Below, piece after piece: positions 34,068 to 45,244 of a stretch of DNA of 55,069 nt; position 1 is the first letter of the stretch, and the number at the start of each line of letters is the position of its first letter. A program made the position numbers and the translations under genes. This DNA comes from a virus, in the IMG/VR virus record IMGVR_UViG_3300024999_002465, positions 1 to 55,069 of that record. The stretch is one strand, 5' to 3'. A model generated the notes under the pieces. The model searched no databases and had not been told where the DNA came from. It was given only the letters and a program-made list of their open reading frames with translations.

Positions 34068-34453
34068 AAAGCACCTCCAAAATTATTATAAGAATAAATT
34101 AAACTGCCATTATGTTTTGTACTATTATTTGCATGTAAATTAAATACACTTAAATTTGTTTTTTCAACAGTTCCACTTGTCCCTGCAAGGTTTGATATAT
34201 TTGTTGTTAAGGTATTTAAATCTTCTGCAAAAATAATATAATTTGTTAATGCGTCTTTTAAAATAAGAAGCATTCCATTTTGGCCTTGATTATTATACAA
34301 ACCTCCGCTATACGTAAGTGTTGAATAGGTTACTCCACTGGAAACTGAAACGAAGACAATATCCCCTGAAGAAGTTCTTGTTTCTAAATCAAGCAAAGTA
34401 TTAAATTGCTGATATTCAGAAAGTAAAGAATTAGGAAGATTTAATTTTGCCAT
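34064..34453 (-). CDS. Tail protein
   Basis: 129 aa, SD AAAGGATG. Helical start (LNLPNSLLSEYQQFNTLLDL) and repeated Ser/Thr/Gly beta segments. Position suggests a baseplate or fibre part. Confidence 0.55.
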   Translation of the reverse strand: MAKLNLPNSLLSEYQQFNTLLDLETRTSSGDIVFVSVSSGVTYSTLTYSGGLYNNQGQNGMLLILKDALTNYIIFAEDLNTLTTNISNLAGTSGTVEKTNLSVFNLHANNSTKHNGSLIYSYNNFGGAL

Positions 34454-34479
34454 ATAATCACATCCTTTTATTATTAAAT

Positions 34480-34788
34480 TTATTTTTTAATTGAAATATA
34501 TGCATTACTTAAGGAAGAAATAGAGCATAAATATACTTCATCCCCTGCTATTAAAACTTCTCCACTTTTATTTTTTAAATTAGGGATAATTGTTGCTGAA
34601 TCACCTGCCAATTTAACATTTGCTGTTAAATCTAAATTTATAGAATCAACAGTAGCAACCCATCCTCTAAAATTTCCAAACTTCTCCATTTCATTTTTTA
34701 CTATTGTTTTTATTTTTTTCTCAATAATAGAATTAAGAAAAGAAGCAAATTCTGGAGAATTCAATTGTTCTGAATAATTATCTACCAT
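34480..34788 (-). CDS. Small baseplate-region protein
   Basis: 102 aa. N-terminal coiled helix (FLNSIIEKKIKTIVKNEMEKF) then an OB-like barrel (WVATVDSINLDLTANVKLAGDS...AGDEVYLCSISSLSNAYI). Similar to small proteins in Gram-positive tail clusters that cap the hub. Confidence 0.55.
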   Translation of the reverse strand: MVDNYSEQLNSPEFASFLNSIIEKKIKTIVKNEMEKFGNFRGWVATVDSINLDLTANVKLAGDSATIIPNLKNKSGEVLIAGDEVYLCSISSLSNAYISIKK

Positions 34789-34838
34789 TTTATTTCACCT
34801 ACTTTTGTTATTTAATTATTAATTAACTATTAGAAACA

Positions 34839-35978
34839 TTAAGTTAATATTAACTCTTTCTCTTTTATACACTTTAATGTCATTACGCCTCCAATATTCA
34901 AAGGAATTGTAATAGAATCAATAAGAAAACGCTCTTCAGATAAATTTAAATTATAATCAGTCAATGTACAAATACAGTCTGAATTTAAATGATACATAGG
35001 AATAGCACTAAAACTTAATTCATTTTGCATAGCTATTTTTCTACGCAATATATATTCTGCCAAATCTTTGCATTTTTCATTGCTGTCTAAAAGGTCGGAA
35101 GAATGTATAAATATTCTCTCAAATCCAAGATTAGGTATAGAAACATTAGATGATAAATTGTTATTTTGAGCAGTATAACTATACGTAATTCCATCAATAT
35201 TGCTTCCAATAACTCTGACGCTATTAAATATTTCGCTATATTTGTATGTATTTATAGCATTACCTTGAAAATTAAATTCTTCAGTAGAAAAATTCCAAAG
35301 AGATGATTTTATTTCATCTGGAATGTCTTTTTCTACAACAAGTTGACCATTTTCATTATAATAAACTGAACAAGAATATAATTGAGCTAAATCAATAATA
35401 ATTTTAGAAATATTATCAGAAGTTTCGTAAGTCATGGTATAAGGCGTTGTTTGTCCGATTAATTGAACATCAATAATTGGTTCTTGTGGATCATTAACTA
35501 AAATTAACGTATCCTTAATTGCTTGAATTATATTTGTTCCTATTGGAATAATATATGTGCTAGATAATTCACCTCCTAAAGTCCCATCCATTAAACTAAA
35601 TTTATCAATGCCTTTTATAGAAATAAAACTCTCAGAATAATTTGAACTTACAGAAGGATCTTCCATTACAAATAAACCATTTTTAATCCAATAATCTTCA
35701 CCATTAGGCATTTCTAATCCAAGTTGAACCATGAACTTTTGATGAATAAAGAAATTCTCAATATTTGGGATATATTGACCATCAAGATTCATAATTTGTA
35801 AATCTATTGTTCTTCGTATCCCATTTTTTCTTTCAATATTTAAATTGCCACTTGAATTTATAATTAGAGAAGTTATCTCTTCACGAACAGTTTCATCTGG
35901 ACGAAGTAATTCTACTTTTATTTTTTGTTTATAAGTTCCAGAAAGAAGAGCATTAATATAATCTTGATAAGAGGGCAA
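34839..35978 (-). CDS. Baseplate hub/tail protein
   Basis: 379 aa from TTG. TSLIINSSGNLNIERKNGIRRTIDLQIMNLDGQYIP and the later repeated alpha-beta parts with IDSITIPLNIGGVMTLKCIKEKEL look like the hub family of siphovirus baseplates. Directly overlaps the previous gene's end by one codon region. Confidence 0.6.
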   Translation of the reverse strand: MPSYQDYINALLSGTYKQKIKVELLRPDETVREEITSLIINSSGNLNIERKNGIRRTIDLQIMNLDGQYIPNIENFFIHQKFMVQLGLEMPNGEDYWIKNGLFVMEDPSVSSNYSESFISIKGIDKFSLMDGTLGGELSSTYIIPIGTNIIQAIKDTLILVNDPQEPIIDVQLIGQTTPYTMTYETSDNISKIIIDLAQLYSCSVYYNENGQLVVEKDIPDEIKSSLWNFSTEEFNFQGNAINTYKYSEIFNSVRVIGSNIDGITYSYTAQNNNLSSNVSIPNLGFERIFIHSSDLLDSNEKCKDLAEYILRRKIAMQNELSFSAIPMYHLNSDCICTLTDYNLNLSEERFLIDSITIPLNIGGVMTLKCIKEKELILT

Positions 35979-35979
35979 A

Positions 35980-36840
35980 TTATGTCATCTCCTCGCACTC
36001 AACAAATTCGAATTTGCAAACATAGGGTTGACTCGAAATTCCATTCTCGACTGGAACTGCAGAAAATCCATGAGTTTTAACTTTCATAATTTCTCCTTTT
36101 CGAGATTTAAGAATTTTTGTAGAAATATCTTGAATTCTATTTTCTAAATCTTTAATGTAATCAATAGATTGTAAAAGACCTCCATCAGAAGAAATGCTTC
36201 CAGCTATTGCTTCTATCGTTCCTCTTCGAAATTTTCTCTTTCCTTTAGCAAAAGCATTGTATTGTCCATATGTTTTATATTCTACATAATCTTCTTCTGT
36301 TGTATATCCTCCGAATTGTAAATTTAAATCTAAATGATATACAAAAGTTGTTCCGTCTGCATCATTACCGACAAGATACCATCCATAAAAATTAGTATTA
36401 ATAACTTCACTCTCTAATTGAATCCCTATTTGACTTTCTGTCAAAGGAAATATATCGTAAATATAATCCTTATTTTGCTGACAAGTATAATCAATATAAT
36501 TAATTCTGCTAACATCAATTGTGTCTAAAATTTTTAATGTATCACTATATTGTTCTCTTCTTGTTACTTGCCATTTGATAATTGGATCTGAATTAGCTAT
36601 ATTACCTGCTACTAAATTCCCTTCAAATTCAGATAATGCTAAAGTATTTACATTCCATTTTAAAGCATCTGTTGTATTTATATTTTGGATTTCTGTATTT
36701 GTTAATTCTTTATTTAATATTTGTAATTTATCTATAGTTGAACTACCATAAATCCTTACTTTATTATATTTTCTTCTTATGGGAATATCTTCTAATTTTC
36801 TAAATACACTTATACCTAAAAAGCTTCCTGATAGAAACAA
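35980..36840 (-). CDS. Tail protein
   Basis: 286 aa from TTG, AAAGGAG upstream. Beta-rich with WQVTRREQYSDTLKILDTIDV, a fibronectin-like stretch. The C-terminus (MKVTKH-type GFSAVPVENGISSQ) suits a baseplate part. Family not certain. Confidence 0.55.
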   Translation of the reverse strand: MFLSGSFLGISVFRKLEDIPIRRKYNKVRIYGSSTIDKLQILNKELTNTEIQNINTTDALKWNVNTLALSEFEGNLVAGNIANSDPIIKWQVTRREQYSDTLKILDTIDVSRINYIDYTCQQNKDYIYDIFPLTESQIGIQLESEVINTNFYGWYLVGNDADGTTFVYHLDLNLQFGGYTTEEDYVEYKTYGQYNAFAKGKRKFRRGTIEAIAGSISSDGGLLQSIDYIKDLENRIQDISTKILKSRKGEIMKVKTHGFSAVPVENGISSQPYVCKFEFVECEEMT

Positions 36841-36855
36841 ATTATTTTCTCCTTT

Positions 36856-38040
36856 CTACATATGCAAATATTCATAAATTTGATTATTTACAATAATTAA
36901 TACCTCAATTCCTTTTATACCAATTAAGAAATTAGTATTTGGTAAAACTTTTATATCCCCATTGATTAACTTTCCATTACTAATAAAATAAAATTTCTCT
37001 CCATCATATCCAATTTCATAATTTAAATTTTCTACATCGAAAAATTCTACAATTATACCACTGTGAAAAGTTTCATCTGGAATATAATCAATAGTAAAAG
37101 TGAATAATTCTGGAATATCAACAATGAAGTCAACATAACTTGAAGTAAAATTAGTTCCAAAAAACTGATTAAGAAGAATAGTGGCATCTCCATATTCATC
37201 ATATGTACTAGTTTCGTCATATGTCGTGGATTCATCTAGCAGAGTTGTACTTTCCCATGATGGATATGACCCTATATCTAAATGCAAACCTTTATTATCA
37301 GGAATTAATAAATTGGGAACATATTCATTAACTCCTACAACTGATCCTGTTATTTGAATTGGTTTATTCCAATTAATTTCTACAGCAGATAATTCAGATA
37401 ATAAAGTAACTGTTGGAGTGATATTCATAGAAGGTTGAGAATAACTAATCGAAAAAGTATAAATAGAACTCGATGTAATTACTCCTACTTGACTTTCTAC
37501 AATAGTTTGCACATTTATTACTGCTCCATTAGCAAATCCATCAAATATATATCTTATATTGGAACTGTAGCTATATGGAGTTTGTAATAAAATATTATTA
37601 GATGAGTCTTTAAAAACCATATACCATCTTTTAATAGACATATATTGTGTTTGTGTATAAGTTGCTTGAAATTCATATGTTTTACTATTTATAATAGAAG
37701 GAATAACCATACTTACAATTGGTATTTCATAGCAATAAAAAGGTGTTTCTCTCGATATTGCAGAAATAGAATTTTGAAATGCTTCTAATGTCCATTTGTA
37801 TTGAATGCCATTTTGCAATTGATTTGCAGATACTGTAAAATTAAAAATATCATTTTGATATAATGGAATAGCAAGTTCAATTTTAGTAGAATCATAAATT
37901 AAAGTATTATCCAATTTATAAATTCTAAGCTGATAATTAGTGCAAACATCGCCTTGTATTGTCGCTGAAAATATGATTGGGGATTTTGCATCTACTGAGA
38001 TATTTTGTGGAGTAAGAAAATTAGGTTGGTAAATTGACAA
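36856..38040 (-). CDS. Tail protein with Ig/fibronectin-like repeats
   Basis: 394 aa from TTG. Three beta-sandwich modules (NYQLRIYKLDNTLIY; KRWYMVFKDSSNNILL; INWNKPIQITGSV) and a jelly-roll-like C-terminal part. Downstream of the tape measure, where distal tail proteins lie. Confidence 0.6.
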   Translation of the reverse strand: MSIYQPNFLTPQNISVDAKSPIIFSATIQGDVCTNYQLRIYKLDNTLIYDSTKIELAIPLYQNDIFNFTVSANQLQNGIQYKWTLEAFQNSISAISRETPFYCYEIPIVSMVIPSIINSKTYEFQATYTQTQYMSIKRWYMVFKDSSNNILLQTPYSYSSNIRYIFDGFANGAVINVQTIVESQVGVITSSSIYTFSISYSQPSMNITPTVTLLSELSAVEINWNKPIQITGSVVGVNEYVPNLLIPDNKGLHLDIGSYPSWESTTLLDESTTYDETSTYDEYGDATILLNQFFGTNFTSSYVDFIVDIPELFTFTIDYIPDETFHSGIIVEFFDVENLNYEIGYDGEKFYFISNGKLINGDIKVLPNTNFLIGIKGIEVLIIVNNQIYEYLHM

Positions 38041-38096
38041 ACTTATTTCACTTCCTTTCTATAGGATATAAGGGTAAATATAAGGGAAAGAGAGAA

Positions 38097-41000
38097 TTAA
38101 TAATCCTCTCTTGTTGTCCTTGCTAAACTACTTAATCGAGATTTTAATGCTGAAACATCATTTGCAACAACTGTAAGATTTTCTATTTTAATTCCATAAT
38201 CATTGGTTGTGCTTCTTCCGTTGTTACCTGCAAATATTGGAGTATAATTAGGAATAGAAAAATTAATTGTCGGTAGACTTATATTCTTCAAATTATCCAT
38301 CATAGAAATCAAAGAAGGAAGATTTTTAACTAACTTATTAAATGAAAAAGTTTGCTCTGATGAAAGAATTCGTTCAGGCAAACCTGCCTTACCATCAACC
38401 CAAATTGGACCAGTTTTCGATACTTCTCCACCTGTAATATGAGGAGTTAGCGAAACTGTTATATTTGAATTTTGATTACTATTTGACCCTGATGAACTTC
38501 CAGTTAAACTATTAGATAATTCAGTTTCTCTGTCTAAAATAGCTTGATATTGAGCATTTAATGCAATTAATTTTTCTGATAAAATTTGTGCTGTTTTTTC
38601 TACATTTTCACCATATAATTTAAGCAATTTTTGTGCTTGTGTATCAAGATTTTTCCATTGATCATCAAATGCATTTTGTTCAGAAGTGATTATATCTTGT
38701 TCAAATTTTATATTATCATCTAATGCTTGTTTTTGATGATTTAAAGTGTTGGTTCTTTCCCAATCATTATAGCTTTCTTGTGCTGTTTTAAGATTATCTT
38801 TAGCGGTTTTGACATCATTAGGATTTGATTCCCAAGTCCAACCTTTATTAGCAGAATATACACGAGTATTTTTTTCAGATTCTACATTTGATAAAGCATC
38901 TTGAGCTTTTTTAAGCTCAGTAAGTTTTTTTGTCCTTTCAATTTCTTCATTTTGTAAATCTGCTTGAGTTTGTAGTTTATCAATTTCAGATTGATAACCA
39001 TCAATTTTTGTTTGATGTAAAAGTTTAAATGCTTTTAAATCTTCTTCAGCTAATGATTTTGAAGTGCTAATAATTTGAGTTGCTAGGTCTTGGGAGAGGT
39101 CTGTTAGGGATTGTTTGAGGGATTTAGATGATTCTGCATTTTCATCCATTGATTTCTTATTATCCATCCAAGCATTTCTCAATAATTGAAGAGATTTAAA
39201 TGTCTCATCCATGATTTTACGAGTTTCTTCACTGGATTTGTTCTTTTCATCTATAAAAGCAACAGATTCAGAATTATTATCACCTGTAAACCATCTTGAA
39301 GTATCACCAAATTGTGATGAAGATGATTGGAGGGCAGAATCTTTGAGTTGGTTTATTTTGTCTTTTGCAGAGGAGAGAAGAGATAATTCCTTTGCTTGGG
39401 AGGATATTAGGTCTGTTGTTAGGGAGAGTTGGGATTGGTAATCTTTTTGAGATTGTGCTTGGGAGAGGTCTTTTTGGATTGAGTCTGATTTAGCTTTTTG
39501 GAGAAGATGTTCGATGTTAATTTGGGCTAGGAGGGCAGAGGTTGTGGATTCGATTGAGGGAGTTTGATCTTTGTCTTTAGATGAACCAGATTCTTTTTTG
39601 TCTTTGTCTCCAATACCAGCAACAGAAGCAGGTTTCCAATTTAATACATCATTCATTTTACTAATAGAATCTGCTAATGAATTAGCTTCTTTTTTTGTCT
39701 CTGCAAAATTAGATTGAGCCATTCCTAAATCTTCAGCTATTCTCCAATTACCAGTGCTACCTGCATTATTGGAGCGCGAAGCCCATAAACTATTTAACAT
39801 ATCAATTTCTGCTTGATACATAGCCATATTTTTAACTGCTGTTTCGTAGGCACTCTGAGTAGATTTTGCATTTTCTATTAATTGTGTTCTAGACTGACCT
39901 AATGATTTTTCTGCAAGTTCTACTCTCTTTTTAGATTCTTCTTCTAATAGGGCAATAATTATTTTTCCATTCTTAGACTCTTCTGGAAACATTGCTAAAA
40001 GCATATTCTTTACTTCTGAATATCTTTTAGTTTGTTGCTCATTTTTATCTGTAATAGAGAGCAATTCTTTATATTCATTAACTAAGTCATTTGTGTTGTT
40101 AGCAACATCTAAACTTGTTTGAGATAGTTTAATTTGTTGTGCTTGAAATTCAGTAGAATTTTTCTTTGCTTTTTCAGTAGAATCAGCAAGTTCTTTCTGT
40201 TTTTTTGTAATTTCTGACAGCAATGCATCATATGTTTTAAATGCTCCAATATCAATACGTAGATTAGCCGCAAGATCAATAACTTCATCAGGAATATTTT
40301 TTTTCTGTAATGATACTTGCATAGTTCTAGGATCAACTGTTTTTACTATCTTTTTTGACTCTGCTTCTTTTGATTTTAATATTGCTTCAGTCAACTCATC
40401 ATATCTTTTAATCTGAGCTTCAATATCATTAATATTTTGAAGAGTTGGAGCACCAACTTTATTTATTGATTCGGCTAAAGCATTAAAATTTCTTGTTGAG
40501 TCATTCAATGTCTTATTTAATTTTTCTTGCTCTTCCCTTACTTGTTTTGCATGTCCAAAATATGAAACAATACCAACTATTGTAGCAAAAACAACTGTTC
40601 CAAATATTATCCATGGATTAGTAAGTGTTGCAATAGTGAAGGCTTTTAATGCCACTGTGGCTGCATTAAGCGCAGGAATTAAACTCAATGTTTTTAACAA
40701 CAATCCACCCATTGTTACTACAAGAGCAGTAATTGCAATTGTTCCCCCAGCACCCATATTTGATAATTCTGTCAACCCATTAATAAGTAAAGTTGTCCCT
40801 GATAAAACTCCATACATTACAAATTTTAATCCGCTTTCTCCTAACACATATGAAAGTTCTTGGCCTGCTGACTTCACTTTATTAATCTGACTTTCTAAAC
40901 TGCCCAAATGCTTTCTATTTTCCTCAAGGGCTGAAAATAAAGACCTCTGTGATGTTGTCGTGGCATCTGTAACTATTTGCCAATTATCCATGAGGGCCAA

Positions 41001-43408
41001 AAACCGTGTTAAATGGTATCTTGAGCCAATTGTAAGTCCTATTTGCTGTTTCTGTTCACTGGAAAGTGTCTTGAATTTAACCGCCAATTCTCCCCAGATT
41101 TGATTGACATCTCTTACATTTCCTGAAATATCTTTTATTGCAATTCCTACTCCAGCTAATGCTTTCTCTGAATCTGTCGAAAATGTTCGAGAAATAGTAG
41201 TTTTTAGCGAATTTCCAATGACATTTCCACTCTCTTTTGTGGCGGTTTGGATTGCTGTGGTATAGCCAATGACATCATCGAGCGTTGCCCCATAAATCTG
41301 CGCCGATTCTCCAGCTTTCGACAAACTTTGCGCTAGTCCCTGACTTGTAACTGCGAAATTATTATCACATTCTGTTACTTTCCCTTTATTTAAAGGTACT
41401 GACCACTATATTGTTATAATGGCGAATAGAAATTTCTTTCTATTTCTCTATGATTTCCATAGAAGTTCAGACTATCCCTTATGGTTTAATTTATAAAACC
41501 ACTTCTATTATAGTCGTTGAACGTCCCTCTGTTCTAGAGGTTTCGATGCGTTTGATTACCCAATACTCAATGATATTACCATACCGAGTCCGTTACTACT
41601 CGCCACCATCATATCCCTACAACGGCTTGGTTATTGAGTCTCTAAGGATTTCCCCGCAATTTAAGAATTTTTACTAATACGTCACCATATTAGGAGGCTA
41701 ATTTTCTAACCTCATTGATTTTATTTACTATTGAAACAGAGTCTTCTGCAACAACATTAAATTGTGCCATAGTCGCAGTTAAATACTGAGCCATTTCAGC
41801 AGTTTTTAAACCTGTTACATTCGCTCCCAAAAGTGCCGTATTCGCCATATCAGTTGCTTGAGCTGCCTCAAAACCTTGTTTTCCAAATTCAACAACTGCC
41901 AATTGCGTCTCAGTTATAGTTCTTCCATATGCATTGGCAGATTTTGCAAGGCTGTTCATTAGAACACCATAATCTGTATTAGATGACATTACTTTGGACA
42001 TCTCGACCAATTGTGTATTTATAGAAATAATTGCCTGTGGAATTTGCTGAAGAACATTTAATAATCCGTACATTCCTCCCATGACAACAGACCACACCAT
42101 AGCCTTGGTTGCGGCTGTACTCATGGCCTCTCCCAAACCCCAACTTCTAGTCATTCCATCTCGTAAAGCTTCATTAAATTGATACATTTGACCAGTTGCC
42201 CTATCAATATAAACGCCTAAATTTAAATGTTGACTTCCATTTCTTAATTGCTGTGTTACTCTTATGTATTGTTCTGTTTGTTGAATGTTAGAAGCAATTA
42301 ATCTATGACCTTCCAACAAAGAAGTATTATAATATTGTTGTGCATGGGTAGCATTTGTTATTGCAGGATTTAAACGTGTAAATTGATCATATTGAGTAAA
42401 GTTAAAACCACGAGAATCATTTTGTCCTTGCCTTACAGTTTCATAAAATCTTCTGATTCTATTTTCAAGATTTTGTAACTGTGTTAATTGCTCTGGTCTT
42501 ATACTAATGCCTATTTCATTATTAGCCTGAAATTGCCTAATAATATTTCTATATCTCTCTAATTGATGTTCTAATACTCTAGAACTTTCAGGTGTTAAAG
42601 TATTACTTATACTGTTTCCTAAACCTAAAGAAGATTGCATTCTAGTATTTAACAATCTAGACTGTTGTTGCAAAGACCTTTCAGTTTGATTGAATAATCC
42701 TGCATACAATTGTTGTTGTCTTTGAATGTTTCTTTCAGCAGTCTCTTGTTGCTTTAATTGTTCTTTAGCTAACCTTTCTTCTGCTTTTTTTACGTTGTCA
42801 ATTTCTCTAGCCAATTGTGTCAATATCGTAATTTGATTTCTAATCTCTTGAACATTTGACTTAGATATATTTGACATATCCAATTCTTTTATTTTTTGAG
42901 ATAACTGCTGAACTTCAGTTGCCAATGCAGGATTTAATTTAAATGGTTCTAATGACTGTTGCATTTTGCTTTTAGAAGCATTTAAAGCATCTACTGCTTC
43001 CCGTTGCTTTTTATAATTTGTGGCTTCTTCATTAATGCTTCTTGCCCCAGTTTTAGCATTAATAATTTCAGTAACTTTGATTAATTTACCAAAAGCATTT
43101 TCCAATTCTTTAACTTCTTTTATCTCAGTTAATATCCCATTATGTTTAGTTTCAGAATTAGATACTTTATTAACATTTTCCATGGTTCTTCCTAATGTTT
43201 GCATAGAAGAATTAAGATTGTTAACCTGATTAATAGAAGGAGCAATTGCTTTACTTATTTGATCTAATCCTTTTAATGATGCAGTATCAAAAGCAATATT
43301 TAATTTTTTAGTATCAACATATTCTTGTAACTTTTTAATAGCATTGTCAATATTGTGCTGACTGCTTGCATAATTAACCTGTATGACTAATCCTAAATTA
43401 TCAGCCAA
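38097..43408 (-). CDS. Tape-measure protein, two exons separated by a group I intron
   Basis: Exons 43408..41709 and 41367..38097 join to 1,656 aa; exon 1 ends within codon GT|T, which the exon 2 T completes. The join restores VNKINEV-DNNFAVTSQGLAQSL..., the core of phage tape-measure proteins. Then follow LKTTISRTF, TGYT-type TAIQTATKESGNVIGNSL and long helices. A membrane-like stretch (LVVTMGGLLLKTLSLIPAL) and a C-terminal region that ends ARTTREDY complete it. It sets tail length. TTG start with GAGGTGAAATTAA. Without splicing the upstream part ends at a stop just inside the intron. Confidence 0.9.
41368..41708 (-). ncRNA. Group I intron, 341 nt, no ORF
   Basis: On the - strand the 5' exon GAGGT pairs with guide GCCTC (U.G at the splice site), P1 extended by UA/UA. 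P2 CTAATA/TATTAG. P7 halves GACTAT and ATAGTC are exact complements. P8 GTGGTTT/AAACCAT; P9 CTATG/CATAG. The last intron base is G. The core GCGGGGAAATCC and the CGACTATA and GGGATAGTCTGAAC blocks are typical of phage group I introns. Confidence 0.88.
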
Positions 43409-43445
43409 TTAATTTCACCTCACCTCTCTTTGGTAAATAAAAAAC

Positions 43446-43474
43446 TTGATTTAATATTCTAAAAATTATATAAT
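43446..43474 (+). promoter_or_regulatory. Promoter of the moron-like gene
   Basis: TTGATT, 17 bases, TATAAT, on the + strand against the tail operon. Confidence 0.7.
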
Positions 43475-43509
43475 ATCAATATAATGGTAAAAAGGAGTGT
43501 TAAATAATA

Positions 43510-43977
43510 ATGGAAATATTCTTTATAATTGGTTCTATCTTATTCTTTTATTGGTTATTCCTCATATATCGAATACAAAAAGGCATAGTTAAATCAATAT
43601 CGTTTAAACATATTGAAGGCATAAATAGATTAGCAAAAGGAATAGATGTAAAAATATCCTTTAATAAGGAAACAATTAAGATTGATGATATTACTATACC
43701 GATTTCTAAAATTGATAGATTAGAAACAATTTCTTCTAAGCAATTAGTAGATAAAAATGGAAATGTTGTTGGTGGTGCGATCTTGGGTGGATTATTAGCT
43801 GGTGGCGTAGGAGCTATTGTGGGTGGACTTAGTGGAGTTGGAAACGGAAAAGTAACTCAATTGGTTCACTATTTAACTATATTTTTCAAAGACAATAGTT
43901 CCGCTGTATTTTCATTTAATGGTTATAGTAACAAATTTGGATTAAAAAATGCTTTTAAACGTATTAATATGATGTAA
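43510..43977 (+). CDS. Moron-like membrane protein
   Basis: 155 aa. N-terminal membrane span (FFIIGSILFFYWLFLIYRI), a beta-rich stretch and a Gly-rich hydrophobic zipper (GGAILGGLLAGGVGAIVGGLSGVG). Its own promoter and terminator, and opposite orientation inside the tail operon, are the marks of a moron, a prophage gene expressed in the lysogen. It may change the host envelope or exclude other phages. Confidence 0.65.
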   Translation: MEIFFIIGSILFFYWLFLIYRIQKGIVKSISFKHIEGINRLAKGIDVKISFNKETIKIDDITIPISKIDRLETISSKQLVDKNGNVVGGAILGGLLAGGVGAIVGGLSGVGNGKVTQLVHYLTIFFKDNSSAVFSFNGYSNKFGLKNAFKRINMM

Positions 43978-43987
43978 CGCAAACATG

Positions 43988-44016
43988 TAAGAGACACTTT
44001 AATTAGTGTCTCTTTT
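43988..44016 (+). terminator. Terminator of the moron-like gene
   Basis: AAGAGACAC/GTGTCTCTT with TTTT on the + strand. Confidence 0.8.
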
Positions 44017-44046
44017 ACATTACATACTTATCATCTATACCTATTA

Positions 44047-45114
44047 CTATATATTTATAACTTTCTTTTCTCTAACTTGATGAGTTTTTCCAAAATCAAA
44101 TTTAAAAGTACCTAAACTGTTTATAATAGTATTGGTATCAATATTAAAATTTATCCAACTATGATTATCGGATAGGTAATTCTTGGCATATCCAATTATA
44201 TCAATTATTTTATCATCTTGTGGTATATAATCTAATTTTGATATTATTCTTATCTGCCTCCAACCTAAAGACTTTAAAACATAATTCCTTACTATTTCTT
44301 TTTGATTAAACTCTTTCTCAGTGAGTTGTCCTCTTACAACCCTTAAATCATGGCCACTCCCATCATACTCTATGTAAATTTTTTCATCTAAGAATACAAT
44401 ATCTAAAGATAAATTACCTATCGGATAATTTAATTCTCCATTTATTAGACTACAAATATATCTTTGGGGATATGAACTAACGCCTGTTTTATTTTTATAT
44501 AAACTCATTTTTATTTTTTCTTTAATGATTGGGGATTTCAATACATTATCATATCCGTATCGTTTAAGATTTGTTACTTTTATTTTGTTTTTAACATCTT
44601 CTAACTGAAAAACACATTCCACACCATATCTATCCATGCAAGTTTGTTTAGATTTTTCTTGCACTTCTTTAGATTGAAATGTATATTCTACTCCCAATCT
44701 ATCTAAATTAGTTTGTTTAACTTTATTCATTATAGTTTCACTTTTACATGGACTATCTACTCCATATCTTTCAAGATTAGTTTGTTTAGATTTTTCTTGC
44801 ACAGAATCTAATTGCATTGGATGTATGACTCCATGCACTATTAAATTACATTCTTTTACTTTTATTTGTGTACATTGTTTACAACAATCTTTTTCAACGA
44901 TTTTTCTTCCATCTAGATATTTCTTATATGATTTTGATATCACTTTATCACAATAATCACATTGAACATCAACTTTTGTTTTTGTATTAGGGTATAAATC
45001 CTCAACCTTAACTTCAAATTCATCATTAACTTTAGTAAAAATATATCCTAATTCTTTATAATGGGTACAAGTTGAACGATTCCATTTAATTAATACTGTT
45101 TTTGTTAACAACAT
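44047..45114 (-). CDS. Vsr-like homing endonuclease with DUF7487-type repeats
   Basis: 355 aa. Two zinc knuckles (CDYCDKV, CCKQC), then four repeats of K-x-T-x-x-x-R-(Y/L)-G-(V/Y), e.g. QTNLERYGVDSPCKS, then nuclease core SYPQRYICSLINGEL, LSLDIVFLDEKIYIEYDGSGHD and RNYVLKSLGWRQIRI. These match phage Vsr-like homing endonucleases. Close upstream of the intron-bearing tape measure, so it may be the nuclease that moves the intron. Confidence 0.8.
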   Translation of the reverse strand: MLLTKTVLIKWNRSTCTHYKELGYIFTKVNDEFEVKVEDLYPNTKTKVDVQCDYCDKVISKSYKKYLDGRKIVEKDCCKQCTQIKVKECNLIVHGVIHPMQLDSVQEKSKQTNLERYGVDSPCKSETIMNKVKQTNLDRLGVEYTFQSKEVQEKSKQTCMDRYGVECVFQLEDVKNKIKVTNLKRYGYDNVLKSPIIKEKIKMSLYKNKTGVSSYPQRYICSLINGELNYPIGNLSLDIVFLDEKIYIEYDGSGHDLRVVRGQLTEKEFNQKEIVRNYVLKSLGWRQIRIISKLDYIPQDDKIIDIIGYAKNYLSDNHSWINFNIDTNTIINSLGTFKFDFGKTHQVREKKVINI

Positions 45115-45158
45115 AAAATATTCACACCTTTCCTTAACCTTTCAACAACAATATAAAA

Positions 45159-45220
45159 AGAAGTAGGTTGCCCGAAAGGTAAGGGCTTTCGTGTATTGAT
45201 CAGATACACTACCTACTTCT
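45159..45220. other. Three-way-junction element in the leader of the endonuclease
   Basis: Closing stem AGAAGTAGGT/ACCTACTTCT (10 bp), inner hairpins GCCC/GGGC and GTGTAT/ATACAC. On the - strand TTTTTATATT follows, like a terminator. It lies between tail gene 45245 and the endonuclease. Confidence 0.6.
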
Positions 45221-45244
45221 ATAAATTAACTTTCGATTATTAAA

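Noticed and set aside
41450-41677. 75-codon + strand frame inside the tape-measure gap
   Set aside because: Explained by the group I intron structure on the opposite strand; no SD.
45191-45209. CTGATCA and GAAA on the - strand resembling a hammerhead ribozyme
   Set aside because: No stem II hairpin between the two blocks, and CTGATGA is not exact.
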